This document shows, in pieces, positions 45,013-56,009 of a stretch of DNA of 64,000 bases. This DNA comes from Bromus sterilis. Taxonomy: Eukaryota; Streptophyta; Magnoliopsida; Poales; Poaceae. The DNA is taken from assembly GCA_950022295.1 (NCBI GenBank), contig OX465600.1, forward strand, positions 203,761,782 to 203,825,781, given 5' to 3'. The number at the start of each line of letters is the position of its first letter. The stretch's first letter is position 1. The translations under genes and the position numbers were made by a program. The notes below the pieces were generated by a model, which saw only the letters and a list, made by a program, of their open reading frames with translations, searched no databases and had not been told where the DNA came from.

Positions 45013-45743
45013 ACTATGTGTTCATAATTATAAAATTAATTCAAAGTAATAAAAATACAATGAAAATTATAAAAATATAACATGAGAAGTAATACAAATT
45101 GTGCCTCATTGGCAACAAAATAGATCAAGAATGTTTGTTCTATCAATTTTTGGTTTAACAAAAAAAAATCCTCCACTTTATTTTTACTTGTGTTCTCTGA
45201 AAACATACAAACTTGTGGAACCCTAATATAAACTATAGCTTGCACCATCAAATTCTCTCTAAAGCCACGACCAATATCACTTCAAAGAACAAAGCACCAT
45301 CTAACTATCTCTCTATTTTGGCAATACACGAAATAATCCTAGCAATTTCAACAATTTCAACACCAATAATCCTAGAAATAATCAACACCAATTTGACTTC
45401 AAAAAATCACATGGCGGCATAGATTATTGCACACAACCTATCAATTTCACATGGAAATCCTAGCATTCCTGAGCAGAATATGAACATAGAGGAGGAGGGG
45501 AGGGGGGAGTAGGGGAGGGGTCACCGGAAGTTGGACGGCGGCGATGGCTTGAATGGCGGGGGCGGGGGCGGCTTGAACGGTGCGGGCGGGGGAGGCTCCG
45601 GTGGCGGCCTTCGGCGAGGAGAGTGTGCGGCTCCTAGCGGCGTGGACGGCGACGGCGACGTGGAAGGCGATGACGAGGCAACGCAGCAGCCTGGCGGTGT
45701 GGTTCGATCTGAAGCGTTGGGCGGAACTGACGCTAAGTGTTGG
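45013..45743 (-). promoter_or_regulatory. Likely 5' leader of the B3-like gene
   Basis: Between the TATA box and exon 1 lie a GC-rich block (45480-45735) and an AT-rich block (45040-45440). The GC-rich block holds a proline-rich frame on the minus strand (for example 45521-45757) that may be untranslated leader or an unrecognised first exon. The text just before exon 1 ends ...ACATAG, so an intron acceptor is possible. Confidence 0.35.
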
Positions 45744-45753
45744 TATATATATA
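45744..45753 (-). promoter_or_regulatory. TATA box upstream of the B3-like gene
   Basis: TATATATATA on the strand of the gene lies between the CACTA subterminal repeats and the GC-rich leader. This is the usual place for promoters of CACTA-borne genes. Confidence 0.4.
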
Positions 45754-45759
45754 GCATGG

Positions 45760-45940
45760 ACCTTTAGCACCGGTTTGTAGCTCCAACGGGTGCTACTCGC
45801 TCTTTAGAACCGGTTTCACTCAAAAACCGGTTCTACAGGTCACCAATTTCATCCATTTTCAGCCAAAAATACACGCGGGAAGGGGAGGGACCTTTAGCAG
45901 CGGTTCGTGGTTGAAACCGGTTCTAAACCTTTATTTTTTA
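45760..45940. repeat. Internal cluster of CACTA subterminal repeats
   Basis: Several ACCGGTT-containing repeats in both orientations (CTTTAGCACCGGTTTG, TTTAGAACCGGTTTC, AAAACCGGTTCTAC, GAAACCGGTTCTAAACC). They resemble the left end of the element but sit 2.5 kb inside it. They could mark the right end of one element or a junction between two. Confidence 0.6.
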
Positions 45941-46317
45941 GATTTAGATTTGTTTTTATATTTTGACTAGCTAGTAGAATAGTTGGGGTTTTTTAATAGA
46001 TGTTTTTATTTTAGTTTAAAACATAATAAATATTCTGTTAGTGGCAGTGGTTTTCAAATTTAAATAGTTTCCAGTTGAATTCTTTTGAAATACTAGTTTG
46101 TGAAATACTTTCAAATAGTCAAAAAATCATTAAATGCATGAAAAATAGCAAATAAATTCAGAAAGGGTTTGAAATTTGAGAATGTGGCTTTATTTCTTCT
46201 GCTTCTGCGCGGAAAACCTAGAACATGGTGGCATGGTGGCGGCGACGCGGAAAATTTAAAACATTCAACAACTTAACATTACAAGCCTAGAACATTTTAT
46301 TGTAAAACATAAAAAAA
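45941..46317. other. Non-coding spacer in the CACTA element
   Basis: AT-rich text with no recognised gene. Its right part may be the 3' untranslated region of the AP2/ERF-like pseudogene. Confidence 0.4.
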
Positions 46318-46902
46318 CTACTCCTCCTCTTCGTCTGAGAAATCGTCTTCGGTGACGGATGAGCAGATGTCATCCTCCAGCGCTATCCAGCGGGGGTCAC
46401 CGACGGGCCGGTTGGCGGTGCCTCTCGCCAGTTCCTCCTCCGCCATCGCCTTGGCCGCCCACCGCTCCTCCCACCATTCATGACGCTCCTGTCGCCGCTC
46501 CGCGCTCTCGGCCGTCAGCCTCGTCTAGTGTTCCGCCTCCTCTGAGGCTTCACAGGGATGGCTCGTGTACCAATCTTGCATGGCGTGCTAGTCCTGCTCC
46601 GAGGCGAGGCCGAGCACCGCTCATCGACGATGGAGGCGGTGGCCCTCTTCAGTGAGGAGGAGCGGTGGATCTGCTATGTCCTCCGCCTCTTCCAAGTTGC
46701 GGAGGTAGCGGTTATTCATCTCCGCGTGCGGGCGGCCGAGCCTCCACGCCGCAACGTCGTACGCGCGGGCAGCTAAATATTCATGCCAGAACCTGCCGAG
46801 ACACACACTCTCATTGTTGGCGCAAGTGATCACCGCCATGAATGTGCCGTCCGAGCGCCTGCGCACACCGTGGAAGCTGGCCGGGCGGCGACGGGGCGGC
46901 AT
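46318..46902 (-). pseudogene. AP2/ERF-like gene remnant captured in the CACTA element
   Basis: From an ATG in a GCCACCATG-type context (46900-46902) the minus strand encodes MPPRRRPASFHGVRRRSDGT, then FMAVI, LGRFWHEYLAARAYDVAAWR and a NNRYL tail. This is the AP2/ERF DNA-binding plan (GVR, LG.F, AARAYD.AAWR). The frame stops at 46621 after 93 residues. Another frame downstream encodes an acidic, Glu/Arg-rich tail (EERWAAKAMAEEELAR, ending SDEEEE at 46318) but contains an in-frame TAG, so the gene is broken by a frameshift and a stop. AP2/ERF proteins bind DNA in the nucleus. From memory similar AP2-like sequences are amplified in grass transposons, so the donor may itself be transposon-borne. 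Confidence 0.65.
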
Positions 46903-47015
46903 GGTGGCGGTGGCGCGGAACGGGAAAGAGTGCATGAGAAGAGAACTAGTGGCGACTGGCTTTGCGTGGAGGCCTCCACGCCCTTTTAACCTCACACGAT
47001 TCATAATCCAACCAA

Positions 47016-47192
47016 CCAGGAAGAAGCTCACGGATCGCGTGTTTGTTTCAAGCGTTTGTGAGCCGTTGGATCCGGCTTGTGAGCCGTTGGATCAGGCTCG
47101 CCTCCACCAATCAGGAAGAAGCACATGGCTTGTGTGTTTCTTTCAAGTGCTTGTGAGTCGTTGGATCAGGCTTTGTGAGCCGTTGGATCAGG
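47016..47192 (+). repeat. Degenerate short tandem repeats, GAGCCGTTGGATC unit
   Basis: Four copies of GAG[CT]CGTTGGATC lie near 47060, 47081, 47155 and 47178, within a roughly 60-bp diverged duplication (47016-47075 and 47108-47167). The last copy runs straight into the RPB1 array (GGATCAGGTTCTTAAC). Confidence 0.7.
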
Positions 47193-48150
47193 TTCTTAAC
47201 AAGCCTCGTGATAATGCTGGAAGTAGTGCTCAGAAGAGTTTGTCCGAGAGCAACAATTTGAAAGCTATGATCACTTCAGGCTCAAAAGGAAGTTTCATTA
47301 ATATTTCGCAAATGACTGTCTGAGTCGGACAGCAGAATGTTGAAGGCAGGCATTAATGATACTATGCCAAGTTTTAACCTTTTTTGAGTTGTAATCTGAA
47401 CCAGGATGAACAATGATAGAATCTTTTAAAAACCGAGTAAATCAGGTTCTTAATAAGGTTCGTGATAATGCTTGAAGTAGTGCTCAGAAGAGTTTGTCCG
47501 AGAGAAACAATTTGAAAGCTATGATCACTCCAGGCTCAAAAGGAAGTTTCATTAATATTTCGCAAATGACTGCCTGGACGCACAATGATGAAATCGTTTA
47601 ACAAGGCTCGTGATAATGCTGGAAGTAGTGCTCAGAAGAGTTTGTCCGAAAGCAACAATTTGAAAGCTATGATCGCTGCAGGCTCAAAAGGCAGATTCAT
47701 TAATATTTCGCAAATGACTGCCTGGACGCACAATGATGGAATATTTTAAAAACCGAGTAAATCAGGTTCTTAACAAGGCTCGTGATAATGCTGGAAGTAG
47801 TGCCCAGAAGAGTTTTTCCGAGAGCAACAATTTGAAAGCTATGATCACTGCAGGCTCAAAAAGAAGTTTCATTAATATTTCGCAAATGACTGCCTGTGTC
47901 GGACAACAAAATGTTGAAGGCAGGCATTAATGATACTATGCCAAGTTTTAACCTTTTTTGAGTTGTAATCTGAACCAGGACACACAATGATGGAATCTTT
48001 TAAAAACCGAGTAAATCAGGTTCTTCACAAGGCTCGTGACAATGCTGGAAGTAGTGCTCAGAAGGAAGTTTCATTAATATTTCGCAAATGACTGCCTGGA
48101 CGCACAATGATGGAATCTTTTAAAAACCGAGAAAATCAGGTTCTTAATAA
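47187..48150 (+). repeat. Head-to-tail array of RNA polymerase II large-subunit (RPB1) gene fragments
   Basis: About five copies of a unit of up to 174 bp lie at roughly 47187-47400, 47401-47574, 47575-47722, 47723-47980 and 47981-48100, with a scrap to 48150. Each encodes parts of a conserved RPB1 segment: GRTMMESF, NQVLNKARD, AGSSAQKSLSESNNLKAM, GSKGSFINISQMTA. Two copies (first and fourth) continue with VGQQNVEG and then what looks like intron sequence (GCATTAATG...), which indicates capture from genomic DNA. Joins fuse QMTA directly to GRTMMES of the next copy. The third copy lacks about 28 bp and the fifth has lost its middle. Copies carry stops and substitutions, so no functional subunit is made. 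Confidence 0.85.
47733..47930 (+). pseudogene. RPB1 fragment, best-preserved copy
   Basis: An open 65-codon stretch covers NRVNQVLNKARDNAGSSAQK through FINISQMTACVGQQNVEG. In the real enzyme this lies in the funnel region of the largest subunit, just before the bridge helix. Changes such as GSKR for GSKG and SFSES for SLSES show relaxed selection. The frame ends at a TAA just inside the presumed intron. Confidence 0.85.
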
Positions 48151-48456
48151 AACTAAAAAATTATAGCAGTTTCATTATAGGATGTCAACGAGAAATTTCC
48201 TCCACACCGTATACACCGTGAAGGCAAAGTTCCGGTTGCAGCTTAATTAGAAGGAAATTTTTTCCACTAATCAAGGTTCAACAGGAACTTTGTCTTAACG
48301 ATATATAGGATGAAGATGAATTTTTCATGGACAACCTTTATTGAACTCGCTTTGCTATGATAAGTCCACTCTGACCCGTGCTTATAAACCGATCGAACTC
48401 ATCTTCGGTTAGCGAGGTTGTACTAAACTTACTACACCTTTAGAACCGGTTTGTAC
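48151..48456. other. CACTA right subterminal region, truncated
   Basis: Non-coding text ending CCTTTAGAACCGGTTTGTAC, typical of sequence shortly inside a CACTA end. The expected terminal CACTAGTG is missing, and the next bases are a D-prime PBS relic. Confidence 0.55.
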
Positions 48457-48465
48457 TACCAAGTC
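48457..48465 (-). promoter_or_regulatory. Relic of the D-prime primer-binding site
   Basis: TACCAAGTC before the LTR start TGTCGGG equals the last nine bases before the 5' LTR of D (ATACCAAGTC). The rest of the PBS and the whole D-prime internal region are missing. Confidence 0.6.
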
Positions 48466-49164
48466 TGTCGGGACCCAGAATATGCGTATGTAATTCCAGT
48501 CACAACTCAATCATATGGAGAGCCGAGAGTCGTACCCACTTGTCTAAGAAGACAAGGCCAAGCAAAGAACACTCTCGGAAAGCATCGTACATGAGGGGCA
48601 TCCCATCCAGGCTGGATGAACAACTGAGATGGGTCCTCATCGCCCGCTCACAAGTCTAAATGATTATGGGTGGTGAAATCCCATACTCATAGACAAGTCG
48701 CCCCAGCCATATTATCGATTGAATTATAACACTTACATAAACAGACTCCCGCCCGATCACTTAGTCGGGGTCTCGGGCGGGCTCAATCATACATCAAAGT
48801 GTGCCACGTGACAGAGTCACGAGAAATCGCATCGTGATGCCCCAAGCTGCGCACATCTAAGGGCCACTTGGTGTACAAAAGAACGCCGACAAGAACACAA
48901 ATAAGCTATCGAACCAAACACTAAGACATGCATGTTATAATCATACACGCAGCATACATGTCCAGTGTAAACAGCAGGTATTCGTCACATGAACTCTACA
49001 AAGTATATCTTTATTGACTTACACATAGAGTACACAAAGATCATATAACTATGATCCATCATTACATCAAACAACGGAAGCAAATTAGGTCTGAGTACAA
49101 ACAAGATTAACAAATGTCTTAGAGAAGGCTTGTTCAACATACATGCCCTTCCACGAGGGACTAG
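48466..49164 (-). mobile_element. D-prime right LTR, first segment
   Basis: Starts TGTCGGGACCCAGAATATGC and is collinear with 26631-27320 of the left D-prime LTR. It is interrupted by solo LTR B2, with ACTAG (49160-49164) on this side. Confidence 0.8.
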
Positions 49165-52100
49165 TATAAGGCCCGATATGCGGTACTGTTCCAGATCTAG
49201 ATGTTTCCATCCAGATCCTGGGACGAAGCACATATCGGTCCCACCGCGACATATGACATAGTCATACGCCCCGGATTTCAACATGATATCACAACATTAC
49301 AGATACAAGGATACAACATCTCATACAATCGGCATACAACTGCCTTAATACAATACAACAGCGGAAGATACATGTCTTAGTACAGAATACAACCAAATGC
49401 CTACTGGCAAAGAGAAAAACAACGATCCCCATAACCTCACGGGTCCAGGCCCTCCGCCGGGATCCGCCTAACTAGTCGTCGTCGAGTCTCCATGTGAAAC
49501 GTCAATCACCATACCTGTTGTCGATCAAGAACCCTGAAAAGAGTTGGGGGGTAGAATCATGAGTATAGAAGTACTCAGCATCACTCGTCATTCTAGGACA
49601 ACTAGTAGTTTACGGTAAGGATGAGGTAAGAGGTGAGGTTGCTGCCGCACTAGCATTTATGAAGTGGCTAACGATCTAGAGAGTAGGATAAGAAGCCAAG
49701 CATTCGATGAGGAATCACCTCCAACAAGTCCTGCTATAAGCTACTTACGCAAACATAACACCTATCCTATCCTTGTCCTCCTCTTTGCATCCCGACGAAG
49801 AAGAAGCAGTCAAGGAACACACACGGTGATCAAGTTATATTAAGATTATCTCAGTTGTTGTTGTCTATGAATAAGGAGTAAGTATCAATTCGTCCATAAT
49901 CGTGGACACGGCTTCTCGAAAAGATTTAACCCTGCAGGGGTGTACCAACTGCCCATTACAAGGCTCCGCACGCAGGCCCAGCTCTCCCAGTTTCTACCCG
50001 TCATAGGCAGCCATTTTATGATCTAGTCCCGAGAGATCCAAAACGACAGGTCCCTCTAGCTAACAACGAACAAATCCGGGTGGCCCCCGGGGAGTTGACA
50101 TCCAACTCAAAATCCGGCCGCGCTCTCGAATCGGCCTCTACCGTCTCGACGAGGTCGGGTTAGCTACCCAAACAGATGTGGGCAGCCCCCTAGCTTCCAG
50201 GTGTGGACCAACAAAGAAACCATGTCTCCGCTGGCCCAAGTTGTTTTAAATAATATCTGCCAGGAGCTACCCGACAGACACACACATGGTTTTCAAATGG
50301 TAAATCAGCTTGGTCCACCACTAGAAATGTTTGAAGCTAGGTAGGTAAGAAAAGGGGACCCCATAAAATCCCACACGCGGTTAGGCACGCTCAGTCTCAA
50401 AACCAATACCCGGAACTTGGGTCCTAGGTGACTCGAATGGAACAAAGCGTCGGGGCGGGATAGCCTAGACCTTCCATCCTTCGTCGAATATAGTCAACAT
50501 TTATAATAATCATATCATCCATAACAATAATAATATTGTGATAGCCCAACCAAGGAGTAACAAGGTAACATCGTAGCATACTAAGCATGCATTCTAAGCA
50601 GGGGCTGAGCAACGAGCAATAGAAACATAGCAGTACAAGGTTTGGTGGGAGGGGACATGGTTGTATCGGTTTTAAAGAGGTTGTAAACATGTGGTAGGAT
50701 CAAACAACGAACCTATCCTCGACTAGCATGCAAACCGCTGGTTGAAATAGAATGGATCATAAGTAATGCATAGTCCTTTCCTGTTGATAAGTCGGATTCT
50801 GAAGGTGTAGTTGATCGCAAGCTCGCATCGTCTCCGAAGGTACACGCGGGAGCACACAAGAGGGTAAACACTTGAAAGCATTCAACGAGCAAGCATCTAT
50901 TAGTACGAGGCAAACACGAGCAAGCATCAACAAGAAGGCAACATGAGACATTGCACCTACCATCGAGAGCGGTTACTAACAGGTTAAGTGGAGTATTCGT
51001 CACACACGACAATACCGCACAGTTAGAATGGTTCAAGTTGTTTAGCTACACAAGGTGAGAAAAGGTTGTTAACATGGCATCTCACCCAAGCATGGCATAG
51101 CACACAAACATGAAAAGAGGTGAAGCATAAATAAACTATCTAATCTAGTCACTTTAAGTGGGGGGGGGGGGGTAAAACCTATACATGGCAACTACTACGG
51201 ACCCCACGATAAATATTGCATTTGGTACTGTTCTTCCCTAAAAAATATTTTATTATTTTTATTAGGAAGCAAGAGCAGCATAAACACAATCTACATGCAG
51301 TTATAGTCAAGTTACATATAAAGAACATTTTAAACGGAGCAACAGTTAAAAAGTTATGGCAGTTACAAATTATAGTGGCAGACAGTGTAAATAGCAGGTA
51401 AACAGCATGTAAACAAAGTCAAACATGGAAAAAGAGCACATTTTAATAATCTACACAAAATTCTAAGCAAGTTTCATGTTTAACGCGTCGCGATCCGAGC
51501 TAAGGTTAAAAAGATAATCGCATCGCAAAATACAACACAATCTGCCAAAATAATAAGCCCAGAAAAAATAAATAAGCCTCCACGGGCTGAATCTGCTACT
51601 GCTGGGCCTAAACAGGGGCGGGCGCAACATATTAAAAGACGCCCACTGGTGCTGCATACTACACGGGCCGGCCCAACAGTCAACGGAAAAAAAGAGGGAT
51701 GCGTCCTCACCTTGCTGGGCTCGTCCCAGGAGGCAGGGTGGGCGGAGGATTGGCGCATCTCGCTTGGGGCGCTGGGGACACCTTGGGTTGGGGTCGCAGG
51801 TGGGCTAGTCTTGTGCTGTTGGGCCGTCTTGGGCTGTGGAGGGATGCACCGGCCCAGGTGGGGCTGTCTCCCGATCACGATCGGGTTCCTGCCGGTGCGG
51901 TTGGCGGCGGCTGCCGATCACAACCCCAACGAGGGGCGATGCGGCGACGAGAAGGCCGAGGACGGCTCGGGAAGGCGGGGACGGGGTGCAGGGGGGGCTC
52001 GGGAGGACGTGGCCGGCCGGATCCAGTGGCTGGGTTCTCCGGGGCGGCGAGGCGCGAGCTCACCAAACTCCCATGGCGTGGCGGCGGCGTGGAGCTCCGG

Positions 52101-52953
52101 CAGGGACGTGCACAGAGGGTGGGCCAATTGTGAGGCTAGAGGAGGGAAGGAGGAGCGCGAGGAGAGGGAGGGAAGGAGGCGGAACACATCAGGGGACTCA
52201 CCGGAGCATGGCGGCTCGCAGGCCGGGCTAACGGCAGCGCGGTGCACATCCAGGGCACGGAGGCGCTCGGGCACGTCCACGGGAGAGAGAGGAGAGATTG
52301 GAGAGAGAAGGTTGTAGAGGCTAGGGACACATCTGGGCCGTTGGATCTCTGGATCTGACGGTCCAGATGAGATGGGGCTAGGGTTTGCACGAAAATGGGG
52401 TTTTTTGTGCCAGATCTGGACATTGTGAGGGGTGGCTGCAATTTTGGACTAGGTAAACCCTAGAAAGGGGTGGGAGAGTGGTGGTCTTTATATATCCCAG
52501 GTGGCTGGCAGTTTGCAAAAACATCCCCGGTTTTTTTCTCGCGCGCGCGGTGTTTACGTTTCTGACCGCCGGGGGTCCGCAGGACCTCCGATTCGGGTAA
52601 AACTTCTAACTGCGCGTCGAGCCGGTGGCGTTCACCTCGCGCTGGAACCGTTCCGAGAACACTTTCTGGCGCGCTATAAAAATATGCCGTTTACTTATTA
52701 AACGGGGTTTTTCGTTCCGTTGGCTGCAGCTGGTCTCGTGCGGTTTTCGCGACGGTGATCGGGTGAAACCCGGTGTCGCAAAGGTCGAGTGTCAAGGTGG
52801 CAAGGGTCGGTCTCCGTCCGATACGAGATAAGAGGGGGGAAAATAATCGTCGATCGATAGATCTGGGATGCAAACACCGCAAACAAATCAGACAATCAAA
52901 CAATTCACAACGAAAACAATTTTTTTCATTTTTTTGAAATCTTGGCTGTTACA
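49165..52953 (-). mobile_element. Family B solo LTR B2 (complete, minus orientation)
   Basis: This 3789-bp copy ends GGGCTGTTACA at 52953 and has TATAAGGCCCGATATG at the other end, where B1 implies TGTAAGG. The terminal TG has become TA. Flanks ACTAG and ACAAG match at four of five positions, so the TSD has decayed. The host D-prime LTR reads on across the insertion. The GC-rich ORFs at 51649-52317 belong to the LTR leader. Confidence 0.88.
52487..52495 (-). promoter_or_regulatory. TATA box of family B LTR (B2)
   Basis: TATATAAAG on the minus strand, at the same distance from the LTR start as in B1, B3 and B4. Confidence 0.5.
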
Positions 52954-52958
52954 ACAAG

Positions 52959-53081
52959 ACTCTTGTCTGGAACTATACTAACTTAGTCAACGTCGAGCTT
53001 CAGGAAGGTGACTCCATCGGGGTCTGGGTTTCCATCTAAAACATAGAATAAGCAAACGTGAGTACAAAGTCGTACTCAGCA
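52959..53081 (-). mobile_element. D-prime right LTR, second segment
   Basis: Short host stretch between B2 and the A-prime solo LTR, collinear with 27320-27445. It ends in the target site CAGCA (53077-53081). Confidence 0.8.
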
Positions 53082-54984
53082 TGTAACGACCCGGTTCCTC
53101 ACAAACCGGAGTCTCTGTGCATTCTGTGCTAGTCCCTGGATCAATAGCTAGCACACACAATACATGATGTAATATCAAGAATAAACCACATGTCATATAT
53201 ATTACATCAAAGATCCAGTAACACAAATAAACATACCTGCATAGCTCAAGGCTAGCTTACAAATAGAATACATCGGAAAAAATAAAAGCTTCGTGGTGTC
53301 CATCAACTCCGCCGGCATAGTTGAGTATAGACATCGTAACCCTACATCGCATCACTTACTCGTCGTATACAATCCTGCAAAACCGAAGTTTACAACCCGA
53401 CAACGGGTCAGTAAATCTGATTTGTACGGCAACTCACACGAAAAAAAATATAACAGACCTACATCTACATGCAAGGATAAGTCAAAGGAAAGGATTATGG
53501 TTTTATTTTGCAGAAAGCTGACTTTTCCCTCACATACTACAACTAATCAAATTTTAATTTATCTTGCTAGTCCTAAGTATGGTCGAATCGGGCTACACCA
53601 ATTCCAACCATCCCATTATTAAAAGTTCCCACTCAAATTCTTATTAAGGTGAAATATCTGTCAAGACCATCCAACAACAATAATGCCAAGTTGCTCAAAG
53701 TTGTCTGTAACCATGCACACGGCTAATCATGATCAGTTTTTACACTCTGCAGAGGTTTGTACACTTTCCCAACTGGACTCAACCCGAAGATTGAGACATA
53801 GTCTTTCACAAGAGGTTGCCTCCACCCTTTGGTAGCCGGTACACCTATCATATCTACATCAGCTAGCTACCAGGGCCAGGTTCCCCACAAATTACTCATC
53901 TAAGGCAGAGCCCATATAGCCAGTGGTTGTACATGGAAGCTACTAGTCACACTGTTTGTCCGATATTTTTGAGCCTGGACGGCGCCCACTGCGTTCAGAG
54001 GGTACGCGCCATGACGCACCCGGTTCACCACCAAAACAACCATTCGGGAAGCATTTAGCCCTGGTCCCTCCTTATCCAAGGCATGAGCACTAGGATGCAT
54101 TCCCTGCCCGTCCAGAGGAGATTTCTCTTTAAGTTTGCTAGTCAAGTCATTTCTCCTCACAAAGCTCAATGATAACTCAGCCAATCCCCGTCTACAAAGC
54201 AATAGCAGTATATAACAACCACGATCCTAGGTCAAAAATGAAATACAGGATCAGAACATATGGCTATCCTACTAGGTTTAAATCATAACTAATATATAGT
54301 CCTACACATGCATAGATTGATAATTTGCTACATGCATAATAGAAAATATAGGTTGAGGTATGGTCAAAGTGTAACTTGCCTTTTCCCTTCGGTGAGGTTC
54401 TTCGCTCTCGCGGTCCAGTCAACTCTACTCGTCACACTCCGAGAAAATCTATCGTAACGAAGGAACTCAAATAAGCAATCACATCACAACGAGAAAAACA
54501 AAGATCAACAAGCAAACACAAAGAATCACATGAAACGGAATACTACAACACAGGTCATAGCAAGTGAAAAATTGAATTGAATTTGAATTTAAACAGATCA
54601 ATAAACTTGTGAATTTTTGTTTACACTTGATATAGATATAAATTACATGGAACGACTGATCCAACGCAAAAAGAATCACTCGATTTGGATCAACGGCTTA
54701 AAAGATACAACCACCGATATTTGAATTTGAATTTGAAATAAATTCAAATTCAAAAGTGTTCAAAAGTTTGAAAAGTTGATTCTATGCTAAAGTACAGGAC
54801 AACACGAGCGTGTAGCAAAAAGAATCACCTAATTCCGGTACACGGTTTAAAAGATACGGCTACGAACTTTATAGGGTGCAAACTGTAAAAAAGGGCCTAT
54901 TCGTGAATAAAATAAAAGTTTCTGTCGCAGACAGAACCTTTTTACTACAGGACAAAATTGCTGACGTACTGCTGACGTGGCTAT

Positions 54985-55135
54985 GGCGCGGAAACCAAGG
55001 TTCGCCGGGCACGTAAACCGAGGTTCGCCGGCACGGAAATCGAGGCGGCGGCGGCGCGGAAACCGAGGTTCGCCGGCACGGAAATCGAGGTTCGCCGTCA
55101 CGGAAATCAAGGCGGCGGCACGGAAATCGAGGTAC
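54985..55135 (+). repeat. Minisatellite in the A-prime solo LTR
   Basis: About six irregular copies of a roughly 20-bp unit around CGGAAATCGAGGTTCGCCGG, with GGCGGCGG insertions. I do not see it in the family-A LTRs at 1-14199. Confidence 0.75.
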
Positions 55136-55212
55136 GCATTCTCTTTTTCTTTAAAAACCGAAACTTGGGCCGGCTCGGTACGCATTCTCTTTTTCTTTAA
55201 AAACCGAAACTT
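55131..55212 (+). repeat. 36-bp direct repeat, two copies, in A-prime
   Basis: The text starting GGTACGCATTCTC and ending CCGAAACTT occurs at 55131-55166 and again at 55177-55212, identical by eye, with a 10-bp spacer GGGCCGGCTC. Confidence 0.85.
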
Positions 55213-56009
55213 CAAACAATTGTAGAAAAATAAATTCTCATCAGAAAAATATGAAATAAATTTTTTAATTCATCAAATAATACAAAGAAATTATTTAATG
55301 AATACATTTTCATAAATCAAATAAAGTCCGATAAATCAAATATAAAATACTTTTCATAAATCAAATAAAGTCCGATAAATTATTAAAAGTATTTTTATTT
55401 GGTCAAAAGCATGGACAAACCATTTCTAAATAATAAAATATAAATTTTAAAATTGTTGCACCAGTAAATAATTTGGTAAAAGAAAGATATCCCATTGGAA
55501 TACTTTTTCAACTCATTTAAAATATTTAATAAATCATTTTAATGAAATAAAACTCTCTTAGCATTATAAAATCCCTAAAATAATTTTAGATTTATTTATA
55601 ATACTCAAAATAAATTTTAAAACTTTAAATTAATATTCTAAATATTTTCCAACTTTATTAAAAAGGGGATAAGTCACTTTATACCCTCTCAAATGAATTT
55701 CCTTGAGTTGAAAAATGTTTTGAATATTCAGAAGAATTCCAATAATGATTTAAAACATTTTCCAAACTTTAATATGTTGAAGGAGTCATATTACCTTCTC
55801 TCATTTTATTTTATTGGTTTTGTATTAAATAATAAATTCCCAAAACACCAAATAGGGAAAGTCCTTTTATTCCCTCTCTTTTTAATATTCAATAAACTCC
55901 AAAAAGTTTTAAATCCCAGAGAAAATCAGACACATCAAGCAAACAATCATTATCTATTTAATTTTATTAACATTCCAAAATTTGGAGAATTTTGGGATGT
56001 TACACAGCA

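Larger units (their letters stand above)
43226..48456. mobile_element. CACTA DNA transposon carrying captured gene sequences (right end lost)
   Basis: The left end begins CACTAGTGAAAAACAGG and is followed by the subterminal repeat family TTTAGAACCGGTTCTAAAGG in both orientations (43226-43430). These are hallmarks of grass CACTA (En/Spm) elements. More subterminal repeats occur at 45760-45940 and 48440-48455. No transposase is recognisable. The cargo is a B3-like gene, an AP2/ERF-like pseudogene and an RPB1 fragment array. The right terminal CACTA repeat is absent. The mid-element repeat cluster leaves open that this is two elements side by side. Confidence 0.75.
53082..56004 (-). mobile_element. 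A-related solo LTR (A-prime, TSD CAGCA)
   Basis: A 2923-bp LTR with plus-strand ends TGTAACGACCCGG and GGGATGTTACA, flanked by perfect CAGCA repeats (53077-53081, 56005-56009). It shares ends and blocks of text with the family-A LTRs but is well diverged. No internal region is present, so it is a solo LTR. It carries short tandem repeats at 54985-55212. Confidence 0.92.

Noticed and set aside
47187..48150. Regularly spaced repeats resembling a CRISPR array
   Set aside because: Units are about 174 bp, head-to-tail without unique spacers, and encode RPB1 peptides; the genome is a plant.
51161..51174. Poly-G run (also a C-run near 62133)
   Set aside because: Same homopolymer site in two opposite-strand family-B LTRs; length variation there is ordinary slippage or sequencing error.
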